Of a stretch of 64,000 bases of DNA, positions 24,301 through 37,400 are shown piece after piece. Within the stretch, counting starts at the first letter, position 1; each line of letters begins with the position of its first letter. Both the position numbers and the translations under genes were made by a program. This DNA is from Mercenaria mercenaria (lineage: Eukaryota; Mollusca; Bivalvia; Venerida; Veneridae): assembly GCF_021730395.1 (NCBI RefSeq), contig NW_026463135.1, forward strand, positions 1 to 64,000. Reading direction: 5' to 3'. Under the pieces are notes generated by a model. It saw only the letters and a list, made by a program, of their open reading frames with translations. It was not told the origin of the DNA and made no database searches.

Positions 24301-27300
24301 GACATAAGTTATATAATACAAAGATTACTTCATGTAATGGCAGTTGTACGTTAGATTTGATAAAGAGTATATTCCATACAAATGTTCTGCTATTTTTTGA
24401 CAGCAGGGGTCTTGTAACAGATCGATACTTTACCATTGTTAAATCTATCAAAACAAAATGATTCTTTGCACAATGTCAATTAAAGATTCAACTCATTTCA
24501 ACTACATTTTCAGTTGTTTGTGTGTAATTGTTATTGCTTTATTTAAAAGTCCACATGTTTACGAGCCCCCAGTTGACTCCATGTATTTTATTTTCAGAGA
24601 GACCAAGAAGTTCAACACTTGAATGAAAAATTGAAAAGTTTGTATAAACCATTTAACTGCTTTTATAAAAGCAGATTTACATATCATTTAACACAATGCT
24701 TCGTCAGTGATCTGTTTAATTTAAAATTCTATCAAAACTAGTTTTCAATTTTTACCAGGTATTTTTCTTCAGCATTTTGCTTTAATCTTTAATTTTAATG
24801 TTCATGAAAATTATAGCTCTGATGTAATTTAGAAGTTCATTAGCGTAAGACAGATAACTGTGGAAGTTATCATGAAACAGAAACCTATAGTTAATCCTTT
24901 TCCACAGCCACAAAGACTGGTTTTGTTCCAAAATGTGTGCAGCAGGTTTATGTCCATCTTTAGACACAATATTTAGGAAAATGTCACCGTAATCTTTGCT
25001 GTTTAGGTAAGGTTCAGTGCGATTGAAACACCGCCCCCACTTCCATTGCACATGCAAAATTAATCATATATTTTTTTTCATGTAAAAATATACAGATACA
25101 TTAAACATGTTTATATATCGCTTGAGAAATGTTTTTATTTTAGAGGCGGAAGAGGAACTACAGGTGATACGACAGCTGAGATCAGCTGTTCAGAGGGACA
25201 GCCGTTTGGAGGAAAAGGAAGGTGATTATTTCTACCGTGATACATCTACAATATAATTATGATGGTCGGCTTTGATTACATTTTAGTTTACATTAAGATT
25301 GAAAAAATAATCAGCTATTTTGTTTTGGAAAATAGAAACGAGAACAGAGTATCATGCACTTCGTATGTTTTAACAGACGCCTGTTTTGATCTGAATTATT
25401 TTTGTTCAGCGTCAATTAATTAAAAAATAATAAATCTGTTCCTATATTTTATCATTTAATAAAATATGGGCAGGAGTTTGGATGTGTAGTAATTAAATCA
25501 CGAGTGCGTATTCGCATCCAAACGACTGCCCATGTTTTATTAATTGATAACATTATTGGAACATATTTATTATTTCGATTCTAACAACGCAAATAATTCG
25601 CATTTTACAGTACTACATTTTCAGTGTAATAGGTCATTCGGGTCATATGCTGTTACAATTTACCCCCTACGGTTAGAAAGTGTTGCATAGCCAATGGAAC
25701 GTATATATATTTGTTTCTTTTTATCAGAATTTTGAGAAGTATTTATAAATTAGTAATCTAACAGCTCGCAAACTAATTATGAACAGAATCATCAAATTAG
25801 GCGAGTTGACCCTGTGTTACGAGTGACGAGCTTAACTTTTATATGACGTCACATCATTATGACGTCATACTTTATGTCATACATTTATGACGTCACCGCT
25901 GAATCATAATTGAGCTAATTGAATTCGCTCGTAGAGATCAGAACGTGTTTTACGGTCCTACACATAAGTCAGTATGACTTTTATCATATTTATGTTTTTG
26001 AAATGCTGTTTTCAACCGTTTGGCCCTGAAATAATTCGTATGTCATGGAACTGAAGTAGAATCTCTTATGTCACAATTATTAATAGGGGTTAAATGTAAC
26101 AGCCAACCATATTTTATCGTAGATTTATGTATAGGCGATTTCGCTATATGTTTATATAGCAATTGCTGCGGATCGTGTTAGAATAGTGAATACAGTTTAC
26201 GTTTTGAAAGTTATTACACGTATGTCTTATGAACAAATTTAACATAGTTCCATAAAATGTAAGAATACCAAGCTTCATTGTGTGTTTTAAAGTTTACAAC
26301 TTCATTGTGCGTTTTTAAGTTTACAAGACAATATTATCTGATCTCTTTTGTAGAGTTACTTGAACTCGTGTTGCGATTAGGTATTCGTGTTGTGACGCCA
26401 ATGGGAGAGTCAGCAAGTGAGGTAATTCAGCGTGTACATGAGTTTATACAATATACAGTAAAAAACAAAAAAATCTTCAGAGAGGATTCTATCCCACCTA
26501 CTGTTCAAACCTACAAGAAAACTTATAAATCAGTCCAGCAGATACTTGGAAAGATATTCGTCTCTCAGGATACTCAAGTTGATTTGCTGCAAGACCAGTC
26601 AGATGTGTCCTTCAAAATAAACTGCATTTCCTCAAAAGACTTGGGAAAACGTCTTACCATATACCATGGAGTTGATTTCCAGGAAGCCATAGCAGATTTA
26701 CAAAAGAGTTTAGAGACTGAAGACGAGCGGAAAAGGAAATATGATGTTGAGACATGTTGTTCCTCTCAAAATTTGAAAAATATCACAAAACAGCTATGTA
26801 AGTAACAATGTTCTAAGTGAAAAGATGTCTTAAAACGAACGTTTTATCAATAACTGTAGAAGATTTGTGAAATTAAACCTGTGATCAAAACTGGTTCTTT
26901 TAAGATAGTGAATATACATGTGGTGTAACTTCTGTCAGCAAATATCCTCTACAAGGACGGACATATGTTGTATTTCCGAGTACATGCTTTTATACGTAAA
27001 TGCATAGAAACTATTTTCTATCCGTATATTTTGTACTTGTTTTATAAGGTCATATTATTAAGATCTCTTTTATTTGATTTTTTACAGCTGACCATGGTGT
27101 ATTGAATGGTTCATATACTGACTTTAGATGTGAGAGGCATGACGGTACACAGTGTTCATGGTATTGCGGAGAACATGAAAAGTTTTTTTGCAAGTCGTGT
27201 AAGGAAACCAACCATAGGTAATATAAATATGAATGTTATTACTTATGGGTAGTGTAATATATATCGTCTTTGTAATATATATGTATTAATCTATTGAGAT

Positions 27301-30300
27301 GGCTTATTGACACACAAACAGAACAAGACCCGAAGGATGGTTTATATATTTAATATGTGTGTTGCATCCGAAGTATAAACTCACACTCCCTCTATAGAAA
27401 TATGTATATATCTTACATACAGAAACAATAATGAAATATGATATCATAGGCGGAGCTTAATCTATCTTGTAGACTTGCTTACTACAGGTAGTTGATAAAA
27501 TCAAAATATTTCAGGCATTCTGGTTCTGTTAATGCAATGTATTTAAAGTTCATAGATTTACTATGTGATACAACACATTTTGAGACTGATACATAAATTA
27601 ATGCTAAAAGAGCAATGATTCACAATTAGTAAGTAGTGAGGTACGAGTTTAAGTAATTCTGCACGTTCGATCAACATGAAGTGATGGCGCAACGTCATTT
27701 ATCCGAATAATGTAGAATAAAGCCTGGATTCGGCGTATGGAAATGAAACCCATTTTATGAATTAATGGCAACTCGTGAGTAACTTTATAACAATGGCAAA
27801 GTAACTATATTTCTAAAGTTGAAATATGATATTGAAACATCTGACATGTTAAATAATTCAAAACAACTTGAAATATGCGGATCTCGTTAATCATGGGCAA
27901 ATATCTCAGTAACATGCAGACGGATCTATACATTTAATTTCACCGTATTATTTACAACAGTGAGAAGTTTTATTTAAATCTACAGTGAAGAAAAGTTTCT
28001 ATTTGCTTCAATGCTATGAAAATTGTGATCTTCCTACAGACTTCCATAATGAAAACAAGGATGAATATCCAACAGGGAAAGTCACATTCTAAAAACGTAG
28101 CCTACCGAAACGTAAACCAAGCACACGGACGCGCACATGACCAACTCACACATAAGAAAATACGCAAGGACTAAAACAAGTAAATTAAGGAAAACAATGG
28201 AGCCCCGCCTTGGAACGGCCAGTTGCAAAACCACCATTGGGAAGCTTAAACCGGTTTATGGTGCACCTAACCTCACTCTTACCCCACCCACTCCTCCACC
28301 ATGTTCCAAAGTAACAGGACAGTGTAAACGTCAGGTGAAACCCTAACATAAGCAAAGACAACAGAAGGTGTGTAATGTAAAACACAAACATGCTCTTATA
28401 TATTTAGATAAATGCAATCCTTAAGCACCTAAACGCATGTACTTAATGCAGAAGACAGAGCAACAAGCGAAACACCCTTAAGGGTTCCGACGAAACAGGC
28501 CAGAAGACAGAAATCAAAATAGCTCACTGGCGGTGGGTTTAAGAATTACCTATCATAGACATCTCCACCTATTCAATCAGATACAATCAAAGGGTAAAGA
28601 GTAGCGTCCAACTGTAAAAGGGCTGAACACAAAACATGCGGTGTGTCTCAAAATGTCGAGCACTCGAACCCATCTTTTTTGTTTGCTGAACTTTCTAAAT
28701 ATAATCTGAAATTTTGAAAAATCAGGGTTTATTCAGTTTCTATATTGTAGAATATTTTGATCCGAACGTGCAGAACTACCTTAAATGCGAGTTTTGGGTT
28801 GAACAAGTGAGTTTCGAGCTTTTAGTGAAAACAAACGACTTACATATTTTAACTAAAAAGAGCATCATGCCTTAGTATGATTGTGTTTCATGCATATGTT
28901 TTTGCCACCTTTCCTATATGTCTAACACTCGTGTGCCGCCATTTTCCGGGAGTATAGTAAGGAAATACTTAACGTTAAAGCTGTGATATGTGAAATTTAA
29001 CTCGGGGAGTGAGAGGAGAAAACAAATATTATTTTGTTATATTTCATTGTTTTATTTTCTACGTATTTTATCAAACGGATTACTTCACCCACGCGAGTGA
29101 ATGTTAATAGTTATGCAATATATGTTTTTGATTTACTAAAATGAACACGAACGTACACAAACAGTACTTGAAAAAATACGTGATTTTGTTTGGGAAAAGG
29201 TTCAGAAAAATTGAAAGAGGAAACGGGACTGTTTACAGGGTGACATGATTAATGTATCTGCATATTTTTTTCTAACTCAGAGTGAATTAACTAAACATAA
29301 TGGAAGGGGATATCTGCCACTTCAAACGTTATAGTAATTGTTATTTCAATATGCCAATTCATTTCCAATGTTGCTTTTTAGAAGTGCATTATCTTTATTT
29401 GTATGTAAGTTGTTTGAATATACCACTACTTTTTTAATGTTGTAACCAATGAAAGCTCAAACGGGTCAAATTTTGATGTCTTTTTTTCGACTCAGAATGT
29501 AAACTCGGTCGGGAATTCCCGACGAAAATTGGTTTGTCCCGAAGTACGAAACGGTTGGCCTTGACCCAACCCCTAACCCTGACCTACAAAAAAAACAACC
29601 GCAAAAAAATGAAGAAGTCGAAATTTCAAGTTCACAGAATAATGCATTTCTTTAGATTTTAACTTTTCACCATCACATTTTTCAGCTCTACCGAATAAAA
29701 TCATGGATTTTTTTGTGAAGGGCTAAAAATGTTGGGCAGTACCCTGACAAAATTGATATGCAAAAGATTAAGGTCAGATTCGAATATGTTCCTTTCACCC
29801 CTTGCGTCCGGGGGTCCGCTTTGTTCCTAACATCGAATTTTCGAGTGTCAAAACCTGTATTTTTCCTGTAGAGTTTGACATTTTAGCTACATATTGTTAA
29901 ATGCTACACAATAAAACATATTCGGAACCCCCTGGTCTGGTCAGACCAATCTCTAGAGGGTTTCAAGCCCCGGGCTTGAAATCATTTTCAATCAAATATT
30001 ACGACAAACATACTAAAGATATCATAATAAAAGTTACATATATTTGTAGAACTTTCCAAGAACTACTTCACAAGTGTAAAGCACAATGTTCAAACCCGAT
30101 CTTAAGGGTCGATCGGGCTCGAACATTGGTGCCAGGTCCAAACGTCAAAAACTACACGAAAATGCATCCTATTTCTCTAAAAAAATATTTTACCACAACT
30201 AAGGCTCTAAAGTAACATGCTTTGGTACATTTATATTATTTTATTTATTTCTATTGAAATAATTAGTTTTAGGTAAGTTTGCCCGTCTGTACGATCTGTA

Positions 30301-33300
30301 GACTTGCTATAGGGACCGTATAACGGTAATTTTTGTCCCATTTTGTCATCAAGTTCATTTTACTATAAAAGCGTTAGAAATAAGATATCAACCTGCAATT
30401 TCTTTTAATAAGTAGTTCGAACCATCATTCAAACGAGTATGAAAATCATTTTCCCCGACGGACACGCCGTCGGGAACATATGCTAAGCTTTGGCATTTTT
30501 GACTTTGAATATTAGCCGTAAAATAAGGAAGAAATGCTTATAAAATATTTATTATGCGTTAATAACAGCAAATAAAAACTTGTTTTGATGCAACATTATA
30601 ATATCTGAAAGTTTATTAGAAGAAAGAAACCATCTGTTCGTCCGTCTGAGAGTATATTTTTAGAATAAAAGCTGTATTTCCGGACGTTTTCCCGTACAAA
30701 TGTCCGAGTTTTTATTTACTTGATTCTTCCAAACACATGATTTATTTTCTAAATTTAAACACTGTCTAGACAGATATATAATTTGTATTAACCATCGACG
30801 ATTTTGTCGGAGAACCGTTACAAAATGTACCATTTTTCGTGAAAATATGCATACTTCTTTAAATCTTAAATAGAGGGATGGGCCTTGTCGGAGGAGTCAT
30901 ATTTTCATAATCTTATGTCCGATTTTAATAAATGATACATTGTTGCAACGGGCAAGCCAATAGCTAGAGGAAGCATGTCAAATCTGGTTCGAATACGGTC
31001 GGCTTGGGGCAAAGATCATAGGTCAGAATCCGGTTATATTCTCTGGTCGGGCCAGCTTATTTTTGGCTAGCACCTCACCGCATAAAATAAGTTTGGTCAC
31101 ATTCTGAGACCTGTCCAGAGATCTGATGGTACAAAATTGACTTGTATGTAGTTTAAATGTAAAGCTTAGACATCTGCCAACATTTCAATATATGGTATAG
31201 GTATATACCATATAGGTACTATATAGGTTTCTACCCGGGATGTAGAAACTCGAACAAAGGTCAAAATCTAATATAATGTCAATATTAACTGAAATTCACT
31301 TTAAATTACAACACCGTACCTCCATGCATTACCTCCTCTGACACCAACGGCCAAATCAGGTACTCGAACATGGTCTTACTTTGTAGTCAGAACCCATACC
31401 TAGTCGACCATGTATAAAATTGGTACATGTTTTGGTCAAAAGGGGTCCAACTGGGTCTAACACCTTCTAGACATGGTAAAAGGCCATAATTTCTATGTTG
31501 GAGGCATACCTTTTAGCCATATATGACCTGCTCTGACCTCTACGGCTACACAAAGACATTAAGCTTGCTTTCAATCGATAACCAGGACTTACACCTTTTC
31601 AGCCATGTATGATATATGTATATTTCTTTGGCATAAGGGCTAGAACCTGGTCGAAAACCTTTTAGTCATGGTCCAGTTACGAAGTTAGGAGACCAAATGG
31701 TGTCCTTATTCGTCCCTACATACCTACACGACCATGTATGATACATATACAGTCGAATACCGTTACCTCGATATTCAAGGGACTGTAAAAATTGCATCGA
31801 CGTATCCGAAGTTCGACGTAACGATATCGACTATCTGGGACAATTTTGTACTTGTGTCGGACGTCTATATTGTAATTATATCCAATGCTTTTATCAGAGG
31901 GCTTGAAAGGGGAAAGAAATTATATAACACATAAATATGATTTTAATTTTATTTACAAATAAAACATCTAATAAAAAACATACAAACAACTTTTAATTTT
32001 TCAAAATTAGCATTTTTATTCCTTCCCTAAACAAGTCTGAATGCAGCGGTAACGTTCCTAGTTGAGTAGTCATTTTGACTGTGTTTAAATAACGAAACTT
32101 TGCCAGTTAAATATTGTTACTCAGTCCTAAATGGCAGATTTTACTCCGTCAAACAAAATATTTCATCCAAATTAGTTGTTATATTTGAAAACAGCTTTCC
32201 TGCTTGCACGGTGTTTTATAACACTAATTATTGGGAATTAAATGCAGACTTCCTGACATTTAAATTGGATTAAAGATTAAATAACAAACAAAGCATACAT
32301 CCAAACTAACTTGAATATGATAAATACATCGTCGGACAATAATAGATTGATTTTCACACCTTACAAATAACAAGGATATTTTTGACAAGCTGTGATATCG
32401 ACGAATCCAGGTGTAAAAACAGTACAGGTATATTGACGGGACTGAAAAATCTCATCGAGCTAAACAAAATATCGAGCTAATCATATCGAGGTAATGATAA
32501 ATAATAACATTAATATAAATAGGAAAAAATCGGGACCGACTGAAACACATCGTGCTAACCGGAGTATCGAGCTAACCGATATCGAGGTAACGATATTCAA
32601 CTGTATGTATCATGGTCATAGGTGTTCGAACAGAGTCTAAAATTGACATATTTCCTAAGTTTGAACACTACCTGGTGACCTTAATTGGCCTGCATTGGCC
32701 CTTATCAGGGTGTCAATCCATAAAGGATACCTCGTTGCGCATTTTACCGTGCCCAGTACCTCGAAGCGCAGGGCACAGGAGCCGCACAACTCAAAACAAA
32801 CTAGGTATAATGGAATCCGTTGAAAAAAAGGTAAAATGACGTAAGTATGATTTATTAACTTTCGCCATGTCTCAGGGAACTTTTGATACGTTTCTTTTTT
32901 TAGTATGATATACATCTAATGCAATGAAGGGCAAGCCAACGTTCTGTATAGAAAATAAATTTCCTAGATCACGGCGTATTATGTAAAACATGACAAATAT
33001 TTGGATAAAAGTATGCTACTTGCAGTATAAGTATCTCCTTGTACAGTGTAAAAGAGATAAAAAATTTAGTTCCACACACAATCCTAAATTTAGACAAATG
33101 CTCCATAAAACGAGGCAAAAGCGTATTTTACAAGGTATTTTCATGTAAGCACAGGAGTCCTATTGTCCGATTATATGGCAGAAGTGACCTATACTCATTA
33201 AAGTTGCATACAACTCTTTAGAAATGATACCCACTCCCATCACCAAAAGTTAGACCAAAAATGCACTAGAGGCCGACATTTCATACCAGTATTTCAAAAT

Positions 33301-33854
33301 TTTACACGGAGTGAGCAACTGACCCACCCCTCCCCACTAAAAAAGAGGGGAGTACCCGTCCAGTTCCTCAAATTTTAGACCTATATACATCAATAGCTTT
33401 CAGGGAGAGACCCCACTCTTTTCCCCTATATGGACAGAACCTCCCCCTGCGCGTTCCTTCCCCCTCTCATATGACTATGCACTTCGCTGTGACGGCTTTG
33501 TTCTAAACTGATGGCCACCGCCCCCCCCCCCCCCCCCCCCCCTTCCAATCAAATATTTCTGCAATCAGGCCTGGAAACAGAATAAAACAAATGTAAGCAA
33601 ATAAAGCAAACTTCAGAGCATGATTCAAAAGAAACCAAAAATAATTATGGACAGCACGGATCTTAATATTATAAGTTAAGTATGTATACCGGGAAGAAGG
33701 TATTAGCACCAGTGTCATAGACAAAAACGTAACATGTATCGAAATAATGTGGATAAAAATCTGCTTCTTCGCGGCCACTCCAGCTTACACCTGTCAATTG
33801 TTTTCACTATTTTAAGTATTGAATTGTTAAAGTTTCATTTTTAGCTACGTATTG

Positions 33855-33945
<91 letters not shown>

Positions 33946-34410
33946 TCTGGTATATTGTGGTGGTGATTTAGTTCGTATAAATTCTCTCTACTATATAATA
34001 ATTTATAATGCGAACTTGTATCCTAGCGGATCTCAAGTATGGGAAAGTCAACTGTTCTGGATATACTTATATCCCTTAATGTAAACTATATATATTCAAT
34101 GTATCCTCGAGATCCAGTTTGCTTTCAGAGAGAGAAAATATAGCTTCTCTGGTCCCAATCAGTTAAAAAGACTAAAAAGTCACTACTGATTTGTGAGACA
34201 TGAAAACAGAGATTTGAGTACATATATGCAAATGTTGAACCAGTACGAATGTGTAGTACAATTCGGGCTCGTATATAAAGCAGCATCGAAACTAATCTTA
34301 TTGGGTTAGTGGACTTGCTGTTTGGGTACTTCGTTTGTACTGCTAGGTGCTTTGCCGTAATTGATCTGGTATATTGTGGTGGTGATTTAGTTCGTATAAA
34401 TTCTCTCTAC

Positions 34411-34443
<33 letters not shown>

Positions 34444-37400
34444 TGAGCAAGTTCCGTGGAGACACAGTTCCGAACATTTATTGTGAAAACAAACGGCAAA
34501 CATTTGCTTATTATGTCTGTGGTTCTTGACAACTTGCTTGTTTTTAGTTGCGATGCTCCGGCTCTACGCTTTGAGGTACTGGGCAGGGTAAATTGCGCTG
34601 CGAGGTATCCGTTATGGATTGACACCGTGCTTATATTTATGTCAGATACTCAAATTTGGTCTCATTCGATAGCCTGGACTCATACCTATGTGACCATGTA
34701 TAATATGTGTATATTTCTTTGGCAAAGGGGCTCGAGCCAGGATCCATATCTATACATCAATGTATGATAGGGTAAATGTTTTTGGTGAAACAGGCTCGAA
34801 CTGTATTGAAAACCTTTCCGACGAGGTCAAAATAGGCAGATTTTCTAAGTTCGAACACTACCTTGAGAACTTGTACGACCTGCCCAGACCCCTTGGGCTA
34901 TCTTAGGTACACAAACAGGGTCTCAATCTTTAGCCAGAACGTATGCCATGTATAATACATATATATCATTGTCATAGAGGTTCGAGCTGGGTCTAAACCC
35001 TTTCAGACATGGTCAAAATTGTCATATTTCGTAAGTGAACATACCTAAAACTTGCCGCTCAGAGATGTTTATATGCTGTTACGAATCTCTGACGCGACTA
35101 TCAGAAAATAAAGACAGTGTCAATTAAGTTATGGTAGCCAGAACTAGTTTGAACACTGTTTCGTCGCTGTGTTTTTCCCGAGGTGAAAACAGTCGTTGCA
35201 TCGGAGAGGCAGCAGTCAATTATTATACAGCGACCTTTGTCGTAAAAATGCGGACTGGTTCTCGGCTTCGTTTTATAACGTCAATATTATTATGAGAACA
35301 ATCGAATTTTGTTGCAAACATTATTATGAGGACGATTATATATTTGATAATCAATATTTCATTGTGCGAATGATGTTTGTTTATATCAGACACATAGATA
35401 AGCTCTAATCTCTGTGTTTCTCAAAGTACTGTTGATGTATCTAAATATAAACAGTGTCTTAAAAACAAAATGTGACAAGAAATTGAATTTTGCAAGTGTA
35501 AAAAACAAAGACAAATATCAAACAGGGAACGCCACGCACCAAAAACTCAGCACCACACACACACACAGACACACACACACGCACACACACAGACACACAT
35601 ACACACAGACACACACACACAGAGCCAACATACAAGGACAAAACGAACAAACAAAGGAACACAGTGGGGCACCGCCTTGGAACGGTCAGTGGCAAAAACA
35701 CCACTGGGGAGCTTAAACCGGTTTATGGTGCGCACCCAACCTCACTCTTACCCCCACCATGTTCCAAAGACACGGGACAGTGTAAATAAAAGTAATCCCC
35801 TCCAGGTGAATATCTTACACACGTAATGGAAACAAAAAGGCATGGCATGTAAAACACAAAAATGCTCGTGTATAAATATATATAAAGCAAACCTTAAGAA
35901 CCAAAAACGTATGTACTCAATGCCTTTACAGAAGACAGAGCAACAAGAGAAACACCCTTAAGGGCCCGACGAAACAGGCCAGAAGACAAATATCAAAACA
36001 GTTCAGTCCTGGTAGGATTTAAAAACTGCTTATCATAGAGTCCTCCCCCTCTTCCGTCAGACGCAATCAAAGAGGGAAGCGTAGTGTTCAACTGTAAACG
36101 GGTTGAACACTAAACATGCGGAATGTCTCAAAACAGTTGGGTCGTAACCTCTTTTAATAAAACGTTTGATAATTTTTCCAACTACATTTGGAAAATTACC
36201 ATGACCCAAGATCTTATGAAGTTTGTAAAGCACATCCCCATATACAACGGGTTTAGAAATACCTTCTCGCAGAAGTGTCATTAAATTACTATTGAATTTT
36301 AAAACTAAATCAGAATTATGATAGTAAAATTTAGCAAAATATTTACGAAACTTGTAATAACGGTAGCCTTGCTGAAGAAGTTTACTTGTAATATATTGAT
36401 TACGTTCATTGAAATGCTTGACATGACTACACGCTCTGGCAAACCGAATAAATTGAGAAATATATACCACATAAGATGTAGCCTGAGGTACATCCCCATC
36501 CAAATGGGGAAAATTTACAATACTAAAATTAAAATCATTCCTCTTGTCATAAATTTTGGTATGTATAATATTATCATAAATAGAGAGATGTAAATCTAAA
36601 ATCCTTGCATCAGTATCCGAATTGTTAGGTTTAATTAACTGAAGCTCCTTAGGATAAATAGTACCCACCAATTGACAAAAAAACGGATTATCCATATTAA
36701 GAATATCATCCAGATATCGTGATGTATTGTTAAATGCAGTTATAATATCTGCCTGCGTATCTGGAGAAAGGTTCAACATAAAGTCTCTTTCATAACAATA
36801 TAAAAACAAATCTGCGACAAGGGGTGCACAAAACTTAGCTCATTCTTAAAGTATTTGCATTTGAAGTTTTTCAAGTAATTTATAACTGAGGCATTTTAAT
36901 ATTAACATTGACTTGTGTCCGTATTAAAATGATATAATGTTTATGTACATACAAATAGAGATTTCTAAAACCCAACATGGGAGATGAATTGGCATATCGC
37001 AATATCTACTAATATAATGTGTGAAATGGCGGATATCCCCTTCCATATAAAAGGGGGCCTCCGTGGCCGAGTGGTTAAGGTCGCTGACTTCAAATCACTT
37101 GCCCCTCATCGATGTGGGTTCGAGCCTCACTCGGGGCGTTGAATTCTTCATGTGAGGAAGCCATCCAGCTGGCTTACGGAAGGTCGGTGGTTCTACCCAG
37201 GTGCCCGCTCGTGATGAAATAATGCACGGAGGGGCACCTGGGGTCTTCCTCCACCATCAAAGCTGGAAGTCGCCATATGACCTATCATGTGTCGGTGCGA
37301 CGTTAAATCCAACCCCCCCCCCCCCCCCCTTCCATATAAACATCGAAAAGAAGTAAGTGTTTTAACTGAAACAAAACTAACAAGGATCGGAAATAAAAAA

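Noticed and set aside
29901-30215. Extra exon in the last intron
   Set aside because: It lacks a suitable acceptor and donor in phase 2, and the translation shows no helical or B-box-like pattern.
35414-35735. Frames rich in Thr-His or Val-Cys
   Set aside because: Products of the CA/GT tract inside the retroelement tail.
37052-37135. Functional tRNA-Leu/Ser gene
   Set aside because: The head continues directly into a SINE body with target duplications and has mismatched stems.
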